Source: UBA8106 sp964569695 (GTDB taxonomy: Bacteria; Acidobacteriota; Vicinamibacteria; Vicinamibacterales; UBA823). Taken from it: DNA of 64,000 bases. This document shows, piece by piece, positions 8,938-18,506 of this stretch; positions within the stretch are counted from its first letter, which is position 1; every line of letters starts with the position of its first letter. The stretch lies in NCBI GenBank assembly GCA_964569695.1, contig CAZMUA010000002.1:1-64000 (forward strand), read 5' to 3'. The position numbers and the translations under genes were made by a program. Below the pieces are notes generated by a model, which was not told the DNA's origin, made no database searches, and saw only the letters and a list, made by a program, of their open reading frames with translations.

Positions 8938-10176
8938 CTAAAACTTATGATTACGCGTCGCTTGACCGGCGCAAATCACTTCAACACAGGGATTTGCTCC
9001 CATCCAGTAGCACAATTCAGCTGGTTCTTGGATATCCCAAATGGCAAGGTCGGCTTGGTGTCCTACTTCGAGCATGCCGATTTGTTTGGAAAGACCAAGC
9101 GCACGTGCGGCGTGCCGTGTCACACCCAGTAAGGCTTCCTCGATTGTGAGGCGGAATAGGGTGCAGGCCATATTTAACATAAGTAGCAAGGACGTGGCTG
9201 GAGAGGAACCGGGATTACAGTCGGTCGCAATTGCCATTGGTACCCCATGCGAACGAAAGCCCTCAATAGGGGGCAGTTTCGTTGAATTAGTGAAGTACCA
9301 AGCTCCCGGCAGTAGTACAGCGGTTGTTCCAGAAGACGCCATCGCGGCTATACCTTCTTCCTCAGCGTGTTCAAGATGATCAGCGGATAAGGCGCCAAAA
9401 CGTGCCGCTAGTGCGGCGCCCCCCAGATCAGAAAGTTGATCAGCATGTAATTTAATAGGTAGACCGCTCTTTTGCGCTGTTTCAAAGACGCGTTCTACTT
9501 GGTTCGGTGTGAACGCAATGCCTTCGCAAAATGCGTCGACAGCATCAGCGAGTTCCAAGTCGACCACTTGCGGCAACATCTCACTGCAGATAATGTCGAT
9601 ATAGTCATCGGGTCGTGAAGTGAACTCTCGCGGCACGGCGTGTGCTCCTAAGAAACTTAATTGAATGGTTCCAGGAAAGTCTTCTTCAAGTTTGCGGCCA
9701 ACTTGGAGCATTTTGAGTTCAGTGGCGGTATCTAGTCCATAACCAGACTTTATTTCCACAGTAGTAATGCCTTCTGTATGAAGTCTTGCGAGTCGTGAGC
9801 TTGCAGCAGCCTGTAAAACCGAGGCTGCTGTCTTCCTGGTGGCCGCAACTGTACTGACAATGCCGCCGCCGGCTCGAGCAATAGACTCATAACTCTCACC
9901 CTGGAGACGACGTTGATACTCATTAGACCGCTGTCCACCGAATATCAAGTGGGTATGGCAATCGATTAGTCCAGGAGTAATCCAGTGATTTTTTACATCA
10001 GTGAAAGTATGCGCCAGATGACTGTGTGGACTCGGCAAGTCATCCATTGAGCCAATCCATGCGATGCGTCCATTGTTTGCCGCGATTGCTGCATTTTGAA
10101 TTAGTCCAAGAGAAGGTGCGAGTGTTGCCATTGTGGCGAGGTTGGCATTGACCCATAAATGTTCCCATTGTGGCAT
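8938..10176 (-). CDS. hutI: Imidazolonepropionase HutI
   Basis: 412 residues from the ATG at 10176, preceded by AGGTGA; an in-frame GTG at 10188 is the alternative start. This amidohydrolase opens the imidazolone ring to N-formimino-L-glutamate, the third step of histidine breakdown. Metal and catalytic motifs are complete: DCHTHLIFGGQR, KSGYGL, LGAHAVPREF, KLHADQLSD and ATDCNPGSSP. Divergent from hutU-hutH, with a shared 168-base intergenic region. The last enzyme (HutG or HutF/HutG) is not in the window. Confidence 0.97.
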   Translation of the reverse strand: MPQWEHLWVNANLATMATLAPSLGLIQNAAIAANNGRIAWIGSMDDLPSPHSHLAHTFTDVKNHWITPGLIDCHTHLIFGGQRSNEYQRRLQGESYESIARAGGGIVSTVAATRKTAASVLQAAASSRLARLHTEGITTVEIKSGYGLDTATELKMLQVGRKLEEDFPGTIQLSFLGAHAVPREFTSRPDDYIDIICSEMLPQVVDLELADAVDAFCEGIAFTPNQVERVFETAQKSGLPIKLHADQLSDLGGAALAARFGALSADHLEHAEEEGIAAMASSGTTAVLLPGAWYFTNSTKLPPIEGFRSHGVPMAIATDCNPGSSPATSLLLMLNMACTLFRLTIEEALLGVTRHAARALGLSKQIGMLEVGHQADLAIWDIQEPAELCYWMGANPCVEVICAGQATRNHKF

Positions 10177-10229
10177 GAATAATTTCACCTATTTCCGACG
10201 AGTGAAGATCGGAGAGTTAAGCTAACATG

Positions 10230-10295
10230 TATGCATAGGTTTGTATATGGATACGATGCAGAGGCTACTCCTCTATACGGCACTACTGCCATATG
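10230..10295. promoter_or_regulatory. Divergent hut promoter region with short imperfect palindromes
   Basis: Between hutI and hutU lie an 8-bp palindrome TATGCATA (10230-10237), an imperfect inverted repeat TTGTAT-ATGG-ATACGA (10241-10256) and a second one centred on GGCA-CTAC-TGCC (10274-10295). GntR-family HutC repressors bind TTGTAT/ATACAA-type half-sites, so these are candidate operators, but none is a full match and no regulator gene is nearby. Confidence 0.3.
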
Positions 10296-10344
10296 GATAG
10301 GAATGTGATTACATCTCATTGTGTACGAAAGGACGAGTTGTAGG

Positions 10345-12024
10345 ATGACGCAGACCAGTTCAACAACACGGGCCGAACGCCCGGCAATCACAGCTCCCCG
10401 TGGTAATAAGCTGAGCGCTCAGACTTGGCAGACGGAAGCTCCATTGCGGATGATCATGAATAACCTTGATCCGGAAGTCGCCGAACGACCAGAGGATTTG
10501 GTCGTATACGGTGGTATCGGTCGTGCGGCACGCAACTGGCCTTGTTTCGAACGAATTGTAAGTACGCTGCGTTCGCTTCAGGCGGACGAAACCTTATTGG
10601 TCCAGTCGGGAAAACCTGTTGGGGTATTTCGTACCCATTCTGATGCACCACGGGTGTTGATCGCTAATTCAAACCTGGTTCCTCACTGGGCAACTTGGTC
10701 GCATTTTAACGAGCTAGATCGGCAAGGACTAATGATGTTCGGCCAGATGACTGCGGGCTCTTGGATTTATATTGGCAGCCAAGGGATTATTCAGGGAACC
10801 TATGAAACATTTGCTGAAGTTGGACGACAACACTTCGGTGGTGACCTCCAAGGGAAGTGGATACTCACGGCTGGTTTAGGGGGCATGGGGGCGGCTCAAC
10901 CGCTTGCAGCGACCATGGCTGGGGCCTCAATGTTAGCAATAGAATGTCGACCCGATCGCATCGACCGACGGCTTGCGACGGGGTATTTAGATCGGCGCAT
11001 CGATGATGTAGATGAAGCGTTATCGGTTATTCAAGAAGCGTGCATTCAACGAAAGCCCTTGTCAGTTGGTGTCCTCGGTAATGCTGCGGAAATAATTCCG
11101 GCCCTTGTGGCTCGGCAAGTGCGGCCCGATGTGGTGACTGATCAAACTTCAGCACACGATCCCATAAATGGATATCTACCAATAGGCTGGAGTCTTGATG
11201 ACTGGGATAGTCGACGAGCCGATGACCCTGAAGGAGTTAAAGAAGCAGCTATAAAGTCGATGGTAAAACACGTCGAAGCGATGTTGAAGTTTTCTGATTT
11301 AGGTATACCAACGTTTGATTACGGAAATAATATTCGTCAGATGGCGCTTGAGGGGGGACTGGAACGCGCATTCGACTTTCCAGGGTTCGTCCCCGCCTAT
11401 ATTCGACCGCTTTTTTGCCGCGGTGTTGGACCATTTCGTTGGGTCGCACTTTCTGGGGACCCTGATGATATTTACAAGACCGACGACTGTGTCAAACGTG
11501 TCATCCCTGATGATGCCCATCTTCACCATTGGTTAGACATGGCAAGGGAGAAAATTCAATTTCAGGGATTGCCATCCAGAATTTGTTGGGTTGGCCTTGG
11601 GCAGCGACATCGACTCGGTCTAGCATTTAATGAGATGGTAGCCCGAGGTGAATTAAGTGCTCCTGTCGTGATTGGTCGTGACCATCTCGATAGTGGCTCA
11701 GTCGCAAGTCCGAATAGAGAAACAGAATCAATGAAAGATGGTTCTGATGCGGTGTCCGACTGGCCGTTCTTAAATGCGATGTTGAATACCGCTAGTGGAG
11801 CGACATGGGTATCACTTCATCATGGTGGTGGTGTAGGCATGGGCTATTCTCAGCACGCTGGCTTAGTGATAGTTTGCGATGGGACACCAGAAGCAGCCCG
11901 CCGGGTCGAACGAGTGCTGTGGAATGATCCTGCTTCTGGGGTTATGCGCCATGCCGATGCTGGTTATGAGGATGCCATTGCTTGCGCAGAAGAACATCAA
12001 TTACATTTACCAATGTTAAGGTAA
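10345..12024 (+). CDS. hutU: Urocanate hydratase HutU
   Basis: 559 residues from the ATG at 10345, which fits the family length (about 550-560); the in-frame GTG at 10321 adds eight unaligned residues. AAAGGA lies upstream. HutU is an NAD-dependent enzyme that converts urocanate to imidazolonepropionate. Recognisable conserved parts are VYGGIGRAARNW near the N-terminus, GTYETFAEVGRQHFGG, the NAD-site LTAGLGGMGAAQPLAA, VVTDQTSAHDPINGYLP and SLHHGGGVGMGYSQHAG near the C-terminus. It is followed after 8 bases by hutH. Confidence 0.98.
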   Translation: MTQTSSTTRAERPAITAPRGNKLSAQTWQTEAPLRMIMNNLDPEVAERPEDLVVYGGIGRAARNWPCFERIVSTLRSLQADETLLVQSGKPVGVFRTHSDAPRVLIANSNLVPHWATWSHFNELDRQGLMMFGQMTAGSWIYIGSQGIIQGTYETFAEVGRQHFGGDLQGKWILTAGLGGMGAAQPLAATMAGASMLAIECRPDRIDRRLATGYLDRRIDDVDEALSVIQEACIQRKPLSVGVLGNAAEIIPALVARQVRPDVVTDQTSAHDPINGYLPIGWSLDDWDSRRADDPEGVKEAAIKSMVKHVEAMLKFSDLGIPTFDYGNNIRQMALEGGLERAFDFPGFVPAYIRPLFCRGVGPFRWVALSGDPDDIYKTDDCVKRVIPDDAHLHHWLDMAREKIQFQGLPSRICWVGLGQRHRLGLAFNEMVARGELSAPVVIGRDHLDSGSVASPNRETESMKDGSDAVSDWPFLNAMLNTASGATWVSLHHGGGVGMGYSQHAGLVIVCDGTPEAARRVERVLWNDPASGVMRHADAGYEDAIACAEEHQLHLPMLR

Positions 12025-12032
12025 GGGTGTCC

Positions 12033-13586
12033 GTGTCAACAATAAATACAATTCATATTGATACCCCAGGCACAATAGTCGGTTTGTCCGAATTGCGGTT
12101 GGCTTATCTTGGGCCTACTAGCATTACGATTGGCTCTTCAGCGAAAGAAGCGATCGAAAAATCGCAGCAAGTAGTTGAGCAGGTTGTACGAGATGAGCGT
12201 GTGATTTACGGTATTAATACCGGTTTTGGCCAACTAGCGCAAACAGTGGTTCCGGCAAACCGGTTACTCGATTTACAGAAACACCTTGTCCATTCACATT
12301 CGGCTGGCGTTGGTGAACCCTTGGATGATGCGGTTGTCAGACTAACACTAGTACTAAAAGTGGCTAGTTTGGCACGTGGTCGTTCTGGTGTTCGAACGGC
12401 GATCGTCGACGCACTCAGTCGTCTCCTTGAGCGAGAAATCTATCCGCTGATCCCATCCAAGGGTTCGGTTGGTGCCTCTGGAGATCTTGCACCCCTAGCG
12501 CATCTTGCTGGCGTGTTAATCGGAGAGGGCCAGGTGCGGATTCAGGGTGAGGTCGTCTCAGCTAGTGAAGGATTACGCGTAGCTGAGCTTGCTACCCTGG
12601 AACTTGGACCTAAAGAGGGGCTGGCGCTGCTTAATGGCACTCAGGTTTCAACAGCCCTCGCACTTGGAGGACTGTTTGAGGCCGAAGATCTCCTGCAGGC
12701 AGCTGTGGTAGCTGGTGCGATGGCAGTTGAGGCGAGCACGAGCAGCCATATCCCTTTCGACGAACGAATTCATCATGCGAGAGGACAACGTGGACAGGCG
12801 ATCATCGCTGCTGCATTTCGTAGATTTCTTGCAGGAAGTGAAATCAATGAATCGCAGGAGAAGTCTGGACGTGTGCAGGATCCCTATTCAGTTCGATGTC
12901 AACCACAGGTGTTAGGAGCCTGCCTCGATTTAATGCGGTCGTCTGCTGAGATGCTTGAGATCGAGGCCAATGCCGCGACCGATAATCCACTTATATTTGC
13001 GGAAAGTGGTGACATTCTATCCGGTGGAAATTTTCATGCCGAGCCAGTCGGCATGGCTGCTGACGTGCTCGCCTTGGCTATTGCAGAGATTGGATCATTG
13101 TCTGAACGTCGAATTGCATTCATGGTTGACTCCAAAATGAGTGGCTTGCCTCCTTTCTTGACGGAGCATAGTGGAGTTAATTCTGGGTTCATGATCGGCC
13201 ATGTCACAGCGGCCGCACTCGCATCTGAGAACAAGTCGCTGGCGCATCCAGCGTCTATTGACAGCCTTCCAACATCGGCAAATCAGGAAGATCACGTTAG
13301 CATGGCCACATTCGCGGGTCGCCGCCTACTGACGATGGCCGACAATACGGCAGGGATACTCGGAGTCGAACTTCTGGCAGCTGCGCAAGGTCTTGAGTTT
13401 CATCATCCGCTAATTTCCTCAAAACCTGTTATGAATGTGCTTCGTGAGATTCGCTCTGAGGTCTCATCATACCGGGATGACCACGCCCTTTCCGATGACA
13501 TTGCCATTATGAAGAGATTTATTCGGTCTGGGCGTTATGGCAAGGATCTCAAGGACTGCGGTATTCCGAGTGCTCCACGTTCCTGA
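12033..13586 (+). CDS. hutH: Histidine ammonia-lyase HutH
   Basis: 517 residues from a GTG at 12033 preceded by TAAGGG at a good distance. A longer reading to 11982 would overlap hutU and exceeds the family length. The enzyme deaminates histidine to urocanate. The self-processing MIO cofactor triad Ala-Ser-Gly is in GSVGASGDLAPL (Ala-Ser-Gly at about residues 148-150). The catalytic region YGINTGFGQLA and the AATDNPLIF and PTSANQEDHVSM segments are also conserved. Order hutU-hutH with hutI divergent gives the first three steps of histidine use. The 3' end overlaps the convergent HupE/UreJ-like gene by 38 bases. Confidence 0.98.
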   Translation: MSTINTIHIDTPGTIVGLSELRLAYLGPTSITIGSSAKEAIEKSQQVVEQVVRDERVIYGINTGFGQLAQTVVPANRLLDLQKHLVHSHSAGVGEPLDDAVVRLTLVLKVASLARGRSGVRTAIVDALSRLLEREIYPLIPSKGSVGASGDLAPLAHLAGVLIGEGQVRIQGEVVSASEGLRVAELATLELGPKEGLALLNGTQVSTALALGGLFEAEDLLQAAVVAGAMAVEASTSSHIPFDERIHHARGQRGQAIIAAAFRRFLAGSEINESQEKSGRVQDPYSVRCQPQVLGACLDLMRSSAEMLEIEANAATDNPLIFAESGDILSGGNFHAEPVGMAADVLALAIAEIGSLSERRIAFMVDSKMSGLPPFLTEHSGVNSGFMIGHVTAAALASENKSLAHPASIDSLPTSANQEDHVSMATFAGRRLLTMADNTAGILGVELLAAAQGLEFHHPLISSKPVMNVLREIRSEVSSYRDDHALSDDIAIMKRFIRSGRYGKDLKDCGIPSAPRS

Positions 13587-14892
13587 CAAGGCCATGCATG
13601 ACCCAGTATGCTGCTAATGTTATCAGGGACAACATCAGCCATTTTATTGAACCCATAAGCAATCTCACATCCCAAAATGGCCAAGTAAATTGGTACTGAA
13701 TCAATTCCGCAGAGTGTTCCCGCATCCAATGCCATCCGGTGTGGGCGATTAGTGCTGACGCAATAATTATTCCGAGTCGTTCATTTATCGGGAACTTGCG
13801 AATAGCTGTCAATACGAGAATCAGTGAACTCAAAGCTACTAAAAAGCCTAATTCCAGACCTAAGTTAAATGCGAAACGTGAGAGAGAACTGTATGAACCT
13901 GCAAATTGAAGTGTCGGAGTAATCACGGAATCGAACCCGAACCCATAGACGAGTCCAAAGCCAAATGCTGCAGGCCAGCGAAACACAAAATTCGCACCGA
14001 TAATATTTTCGAAGGCTGCGTAGATAATTGAAATGGCAATAATAGTCTGCAGAAACGATGGAAACCAAAGTCCTGTCGGAATTACGTTGTACGCAGAAGC
14101 GAAAAAGGTTATGGAGTGTGTAAGTGCAAATGCGGCTGTGACTAGGATCATTGGGCGGATACGAGAAAAGGGTAAGACTAGACATATTAAGAAAAGCCAA
14201 TGATCTAGTGTGCTAAATACGTGAACAAACCCAGACTGAATGAAGTGCCAAGCAGCTTGATGCCAACGTGGCTCAAGTCTCACTAGGCCAGGATAGCCTT
14301 CATACTCGAATGAACGCGCGGTTCCAGATTGGGGTATATATTTCAGATTAGTGAGTACGTTTAGCGCCCGATCTGTAAAGTCTGCATCAATTGAAAACTT
14401 CGCGGTCTCAGAGTGAATATCGTATTCGATTAAAACGTCAAGGAGGCTTTGTTGCCAGTACAAGGAAGTGTCTGGATTCAGTCCAGGTCCTCGTACATGT
14501 GTAACTGCTGTGTCGTAAGTTCTAAAAGAGTTGTTGGATGGCAGAGAGGCTCGTGCAGCAAGAAGACGAGGACCACTGAGGGGCAAATTGTCTTCGTATA
14601 TAGTGATCTGGCCTACTACAGCTGATCGTGCAATGTTACGTAACGCGGGTTCAATTCGAGGTAAATCGAGAAATCCTGGATCTACTGTTGGAATATCGAA
14701 GTCTCCCATTACCCGTAATGGCAAACGCAGCAACAGGTGAAGTTTTTGATTCGCTGGCTTTACGAAGATATGAAAGGTGGCGTCGTTTGGTATGACTTGA
14801 GCTGCTGGATTAATTGGTATCAGGAGAAGCCATACAGATATCAGGAATCCTCTTGAGATATACGATTTCGGTGCGGTCACGTCAAATTTCAA
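13549..14892 (-). CDS. HupE/UreJ-like membrane protein with extracytoplasmic N-domain
   Basis: 447 residues. A signal sequence (residues 13-32) is followed by a soluble extracytoplasmic domain of about 200 residues, then a C-terminal half with around seven hydrophobic segments. That part opens with the HupE/UreJ-type signature GFVHVFSTLDHWLFLICLVLP (split here: GFVHVFSTLDHW, then LFLICLVLP). HupE/UreJ proteins are associated with nickel or other metal permeation, but this longer architecture is common without hydrogenase or urease genes, and none are nearby. Its function is unproven. The histidine in the STLDHW motif is conserved. Confidence 0.75.
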   Translation of the reverse strand: MKFDVTAPKSYISRGFLISVWLLLIPINPAAQVIPNDATFHIFVKPANQKLHLLLRLPLRVMGDFDIPTVDPGFLDLPRIEPALRNIARSAVVGQITIYEDNLPLSGPRLLAARASLPSNNSFRTYDTAVTHVRGPGLNPDTSLYWQQSLLDVLIEYDIHSETAKFSIDADFTDRALNVLTNLKYIPQSGTARSFEYEGYPGLVRLEPRWHQAAWHFIQSGFVHVFSTLDHWLFLICLVLPFSRIRPMILVTAAFALTHSITFFASAYNVIPTGLWFPSFLQTIIAISIIYAAFENIIGANFVFRWPAAFGFGLVYGFGFDSVITPTLQFAGSYSSLSRFAFNLGLELGFLVALSSLILVLTAIRKFPINERLGIIIASALIAHTGWHWMREHSAELIQYQFTWPFWDVRLLMGSIKWLMLSLITLAAYWVMHGLVRNVEHSEYRSP

Positions 14893-15006
14893 GGGAATTT
14901 CCAGGAATCTAAATACCAGTCTGTTTAGTCACTCACTAGGATGGGCTGACTTGGAATTTAACTCCAAGACCAGCCCTTATTCAGTGGTTGCGAATGGACG
15001 GCTCGG

Positions 15007-15447
15007 TCACGAGCCTGATTTAATTTGGTAGCCGTCTTCGGTTTCTTCACGAAAGTCTTGATGACAAGCACCACAAGTCTTTCGAATTTCTCCAAGCGCA
15101 CTTCGGGAACCGCTGAAGTCGTTTGCTCTGGCTACAGTAGTCAGGTTGTTAGAGGCAGTGACGGCATCTGCGGCGATTCTTGCTGCCGCCTCGGTGCCAC
15201 GGTTCAGCCAGAATTCTTCTACTAGTTGAAACATTGCCGCAAGCCTTTTTCCGTCCTCTTCAGTTTCTGGCCAGTACCGGGCGTCAATATGACCTTCTGC
15301 ATCTCCAACAGTCAAACCGATTTCCTTCATGGTTGCAGGAAAGTCAGCCTCGTTGAGTTCTGTTTGACGAGCAACAGTCGGGTAGGAACCTAAGAGGTAG
15401 AACACAGCGATCACTGTGAATATCTTATGAGTATTTATAATCGGCAT
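15007..15447 (-). CDS. Cytochrome c' family (class II) periplasmic protein
   Basis: 146 residues from the ATG at 15447, preceded by a GAAGGAAGA ribosome site; the longer frame to 15513 overlaps the neighbouring gene and lacks such a site. A Sec signal peptide covers about residues 9-27. A single C-terminal CGACH (residues 125-129) after a four-helix-like region is the hallmark of class II cytochromes c. The usual role is gas or NO binding, or small-molecule electron transfer. It follows the lectin-like gene by 47 bases on the same strand. Confidence 0.85.
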   Translation of the reverse strand: MPIINTHKIFTVIAVFYLLGSYPTVARQTELNEADFPATMKEIGLTVGDAEGHIDARYWPETEEDGKRLAAMFQLVEEFWLNRGTEAAARIAADAVTASNNLTTVARANDFSGSRSALGEIRKTCGACHQDFREETEDGYQIKSGS

Positions 15448-15494
15448 CCCATCTTCCTTCTTCGTCAGAACAGAGTAGTAATGCTGCCGAGCAA

Positions 15495-16145
15495 TTAATT
15501 GACAGCGAAACAATAAAAGAGGCCGTCACCTCCGGTGCCGATCAGGTCCTCTTGACTACAGCCACGGCTACCATGTGCGGAATTCCACGATGTGGGATTG
15601 TCTCCACCGCCTTGCCGGTCGTGATGTCCAACTAGAGCACTACCAGCGCCATCACTGGTCCAATTTGCACAGGTTGTATCATCACTTCCAGAAGCTGCAG
15701 TGCCATCCAATTGTGAACCAGTCAGAATATCGTGTCGGTTTACATCATCACCGCGACCGCTAATGCTTTCGCCAGTCGCGCTAATACTGTTTTCTTTACT
15801 CAATTTATTGTTATCACTATGTAGGTCAGCGACGCTAGACGCGACTTGCACACCGTTAGCGTTGTGCCATGGACCGCTACCAATACGGTCACGTGCATTC
15901 AGACCATCTTGGCCAGTTGTGCTCAGATAGGCATGCCAAGTCCGATTGCTCGAGCCGGCAGCTTCCGCGACCATTTGACAGTACTGATCAGCACCTGCAA
16001 GACCTCCAAGATTGGCGCCATTCCCTGGCCCTTTGCCTGTGAGGAAGAAGGTCATTTCGCTCTGTGTGGAGGTTTGATGGGCTGTTGCAAGCAGTAGGGC
16101 GAACGCCACCATCAACCATCGTTTTGAGCTCAAATTGGTGTTCAT
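15495..16145 (-). CDS. Secreted lectin-like/DUF1554-like domain protein
   Basis: 216 residues with a strong AGGAGG-type ribosome site before the ATG and a Sec signal peptide (residues 11-27). The mature part begins MTFFLTGKGPGNGANLGGL then AGADQYCQ, followed by TWHAYLST. This is the pattern of the small endostatin/lectin-like DUF1554 domain found in secreted bacterial proteins. Four cysteines (in DQYC, DTTC, SRGC and FYC) could form two disulfides. The protein is rich in Gly, Ser, Asp and Asn. A binding role outside the cytoplasm is likely; no ligand can be named. It is upstream of the cytochrome c' gene. Confidence 0.7.
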   Translation of the reverse strand: MNTNLSSKRWLMVAFALLLATAHQTSTQSEMTFFLTGKGPGNGANLGGLAGADQYCQMVAEAAGSSNRTWHAYLSTTGQDGLNARDRIGSGPWHNANGVQVASSVADLHSDNNKLSKENSISATGESISGRGDDVNRHDILTGSQLDGTAASGSDDTTCANWTSDGAGSALVGHHDRQGGGDNPTSWNSAHGSRGCSQEDLIGTGGDGLFYCFAVN

Positions 16146-16344
16146 ATTTTCCTCCTAGTAACCCCGAGTTGCCGCATTTGTCATGAGTCTGAAACGTAAG
16201 TGGCCCAGACGTGCACGAATCATGGATTCTACCGTACTCAAGTGTGTATGCAATGATTCGCCCGTAAATTTCTTTGATAAAAAATTTACACAAATGAAAC
16301 GCTATTCATATGTGGTCGTGAATGTTTTGTCATATTATGAATGA

Positions 16345-17337
16345 ATGAATAAGTTGGAGATTATTTTTGCGGTTTCACTGAGTTGTTGTCTCGTGATGAT
16401 TTCGTGCGGAGACCGCGAGAATGTGATTTCTGTGGCTGATACTGTAGAGGATGTTACACAGCTAGGCAGTTTTGGCCCAGCCTCACATACCTATCAACTT
16501 GCAGGTCCATTGGTGCCTGGACATACGACGATGGTGACTGCTTGGGATATTCCAAGAAACCCATTGACTGATGTCACCTTGAGTGATTCTAAAAACGCAG
16601 AACAGATTAGGCGAGGTTTTAGGTTGTTCACGGCTACGCCGATTGAAACACCAAGATTGACGCCGAGTGGTATGACTTGCGGCAATTGTCACTTGAATGC
16701 CGGTCAACGCGAGTTAGCATTACCGTTAGTTGGGGCGGCTGGCATGTTTCCGGAATACAACAGACGAGCTGGAAGAATGTTTACACTGGAGGATCGTATT
16801 GTTGGATGTTTTATGCGCAGTGAGAATTCAGTGGGTGCGACTAACGTTGATGGAAAGGTTGTCGCACCGGCGCCAGACTTTGAAGAGGTCGAGGCGTTGG
16901 CAGCCTATATTACATGGCTGTCCAGTGATTACCCTGTGGGCCAAAATCCACCGTGGCGAAAAAGGAACCGCATTGTAACTGATGCTCTAGTCTCAATTGA
17001 CCAACTTGATCCTGAGCAGGGTGAGTCGTTGTTCACCGAGCATTGTGTCAATTGTCACGGCGCAGATGGCCAAGGGGTGCAGGTTGGTGACAAGCGGGCT
17101 GGACCACTCTGGGGACCGTCCTCGTGGAACGATGGAGCAGGCGCCTCTCGTTACTATACGCTAGCAGGGTTCATTCGCTATGCAATGCCGTATCTGAATC
17201 CCGGTATTCTTTCCGATGAGGAAGCACAACACGTTGCTGCGTACATAATTGCCCAACCTCGTCCGGAGTATCCCTTCAAGGCGGATGATTATCAGAACGA
17301 GGAATTGCCGATCGACGCCGTATCCTATAAAGAGTGA
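16345..17337 (+). CDS. TsdA-like dihaem cytochrome c (possible thiosulfate dehydrogenase)
   Basis: 330 residues with a short lipoprotein-like signal (Cys21 in VMISCGD). Two haem-binding sites are visible: CGNCH (112-116) and CVNCH (234-238). The stretch CHLNAGQRELALPLVGAAG, then FPEYNRRAGRMFTLEDRIVGCF, corresponds to the conserved region of thiosulfate dehydrogenase TsdA (PLVG..FP.Y..R.G...TLEDRI.GCF). That enzyme oxidises thiosulfate to tetrathionate in the periplasm. TsdA has a cysteine as axial haem ligand; Cys155 in the GCF motif is noted, but I cannot assign the ligand. Divergent from the lectin-like gene. The nearby exported DsrE-like protein makes a sulfur role slightly more likely. 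Confidence 0.75.
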   Translation: MNKLEIIFAVSLSCCLVMISCGDRENVISVADTVEDVTQLGSFGPASHTYQLAGPLVPGHTTMVTAWDIPRNPLTDVTLSDSKNAEQIRRGFRLFTATPIETPRLTPSGMTCGNCHLNAGQRELALPLVGAAGMFPEYNRRAGRMFTLEDRIVGCFMRSENSVGATNVDGKVVAPAPDFEEVEALAAYITWLSSDYPVGQNPPWRKRNRIVTDALVSIDQLDPEQGESLFTEHCVNCHGADGQGVQVGDKRAGPLWGPSSWNDGAGASRYYTLAGFIRYAMPYLNPGILSDEEAQHVAAYIIAQPRPEYPFKADDYQNEELPIDAVSYKE

Positions 17338-17377
17338 TTGCTTAGCCGTTATGGAAGACTCTTATGCACTCGTAGGT

Positions 17378-18430
17378 CTATCTTCCAGGCATCATTATGT
17401 GAGCACGGTTTGTGCCAGCCTGCATCAGCCAAATGTTATCTGAACTTCTCTCCGTTGGTAATCCGCTTGACGCAGATGTTGCATAGGGAAGTCTGACTCC
17501 CTTAAAGGAAGTCGCGCTTGCAATATCCTCTCCCCCGAGGAAGTACTGCATCTGCCCAGCGACAGGGAGCGGTATTCGGCCAGCTTCAACAGACTTGACT
17601 CGTGCCGCAAAGACGTCCCCGCGTTCGATTCCTGTGGCGGCTAGTTCTTTCTCAAAATTCAAGCGTGGGACATGACCTTCGTGGTAACAACTGACTCGGA
17701 ATCCTTCAACGGCTGGGTCATCGGGTTCGCACACGATGGAGTTGTTGCCTTGCCGAAGGATATCTCGCTTACCGTTATCGTTATATCGAACGACGGTTGC
17801 CCCGGAACGAAGTGTTGGTGCAAGGGGGCTGACTGCTTCTGCTATGGAGTCGCCATTCGTTCCTTCAGTCTGACCGGTCTCGCCACCGTTACCAACAATC
17901 ATGATGTGGGCACGGTTTGTCCCTGCCTGCATTAGCCAGACACCGTCTTGCCCACGTTCGGTCGGTAGACCAGTAGATTCTGCGGTCGCGTAGGGGAGTC
18001 GGACTGATCGTGTCGGCGTTGCTGAGGCTTCGTCAGCGCCTGCAAGAAAGTATGCCATTTGTCCTGCAACCGGCAAGGGAAGTAAACCAGTATCTACTTT
18101 GGCGCTGCGAGCTTGAAATATCTCAGCAGCCGATTTTCCAGTTGCGGCAAGCTGACGCTCAAAATTTAGTCGTGCAATTCTATTTTGATGGTAGCAGCCG
18201 ACACGGAAACCTTCCACATTTGGGTCGTCTGGTTCACAAACTAAGGAGTTGCTGCCTTCCCTTAGCACCGTGCGATAACCGTCTGCGTCATATTCTACGA
18301 CTGCAGCACCCTCTCTCATTGATTCCGGGAGAGCCTTGACGGCATCGGAAATTTTCTGTTCATTCGTTTGCGTGCTGACTGCTATTGTGGCTCCTAGCAC
18401 GAAAATACATACGACAAGGGTGCTTCTCAT
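17378..18430 (-). CDS. Secreted protein of two tandem 151-residue repeats, unknown function
   Basis: 350 residues with a Sec signal peptide (about residues 4-20). The mature protein consists almost entirely of two homologous halves, residues 28-178 and 197-347, which align without a gap; by hand I count 92 identical positions of 151. Shared blocks include VCEPDDP, VEGFRV, CYH, RLNFE, LAATG, PLPVAGQM, VRLPYAT and WLMQAGTNRAHIM. Two cysteines per half (VCEPDD and CYH) may pair. A short Gly/Thr-rich linker (179-196) joins them. I do not recognise the domain. Neighbours are a TsdA-like cytochrome (convergent) and an exported DsrE-like gene upstream on the same strand. Confidence 0.75.
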   Translation of the reverse strand: MRSTLVVCIFVLGATIAVSTQTNEQKISDAVKALPESMREGAAVVEYDADGYRTVLREGSNSLVCEPDDPNVEGFRVGCYHQNRIARLNFERQLAATGKSAAEIFQARSAKVDTGLLPLPVAGQMAYFLAGADEASATPTRSVRLPYATAESTGLPTERGQDGVWLMQAGTNRAHIMIVGNGGETGQTEGTNGDSIAEAVSPLAPTLRSGATVVRYNDNGKRDILRQGNNSIVCEPDDPAVEGFRVSCYHEGHVPRLNFEKELAATGIERGDVFAARVKSVEAGRIPLPVAGQMQYFLGGEDIASATSFKGVRLPYATSASSGLPTERSSDNIWLMQAGTNRAHIMMPGR

Positions 18431-18506
18431 GAATGGTCTCCCGTGTGTAAGTTGGTCATAAAAGAGTAGCGGTCTTCTTAGATACGAAGCGCCTGATACC
18501 GGTGTT

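Noticed and set aside
17350..17384. TGGAAGA...TCTTCCA stem-loop between the convergent TsdA-like and tandem-repeat genes
   Set aside because: Seven pairs with a large loop and no T-run; too weak to call a terminator.
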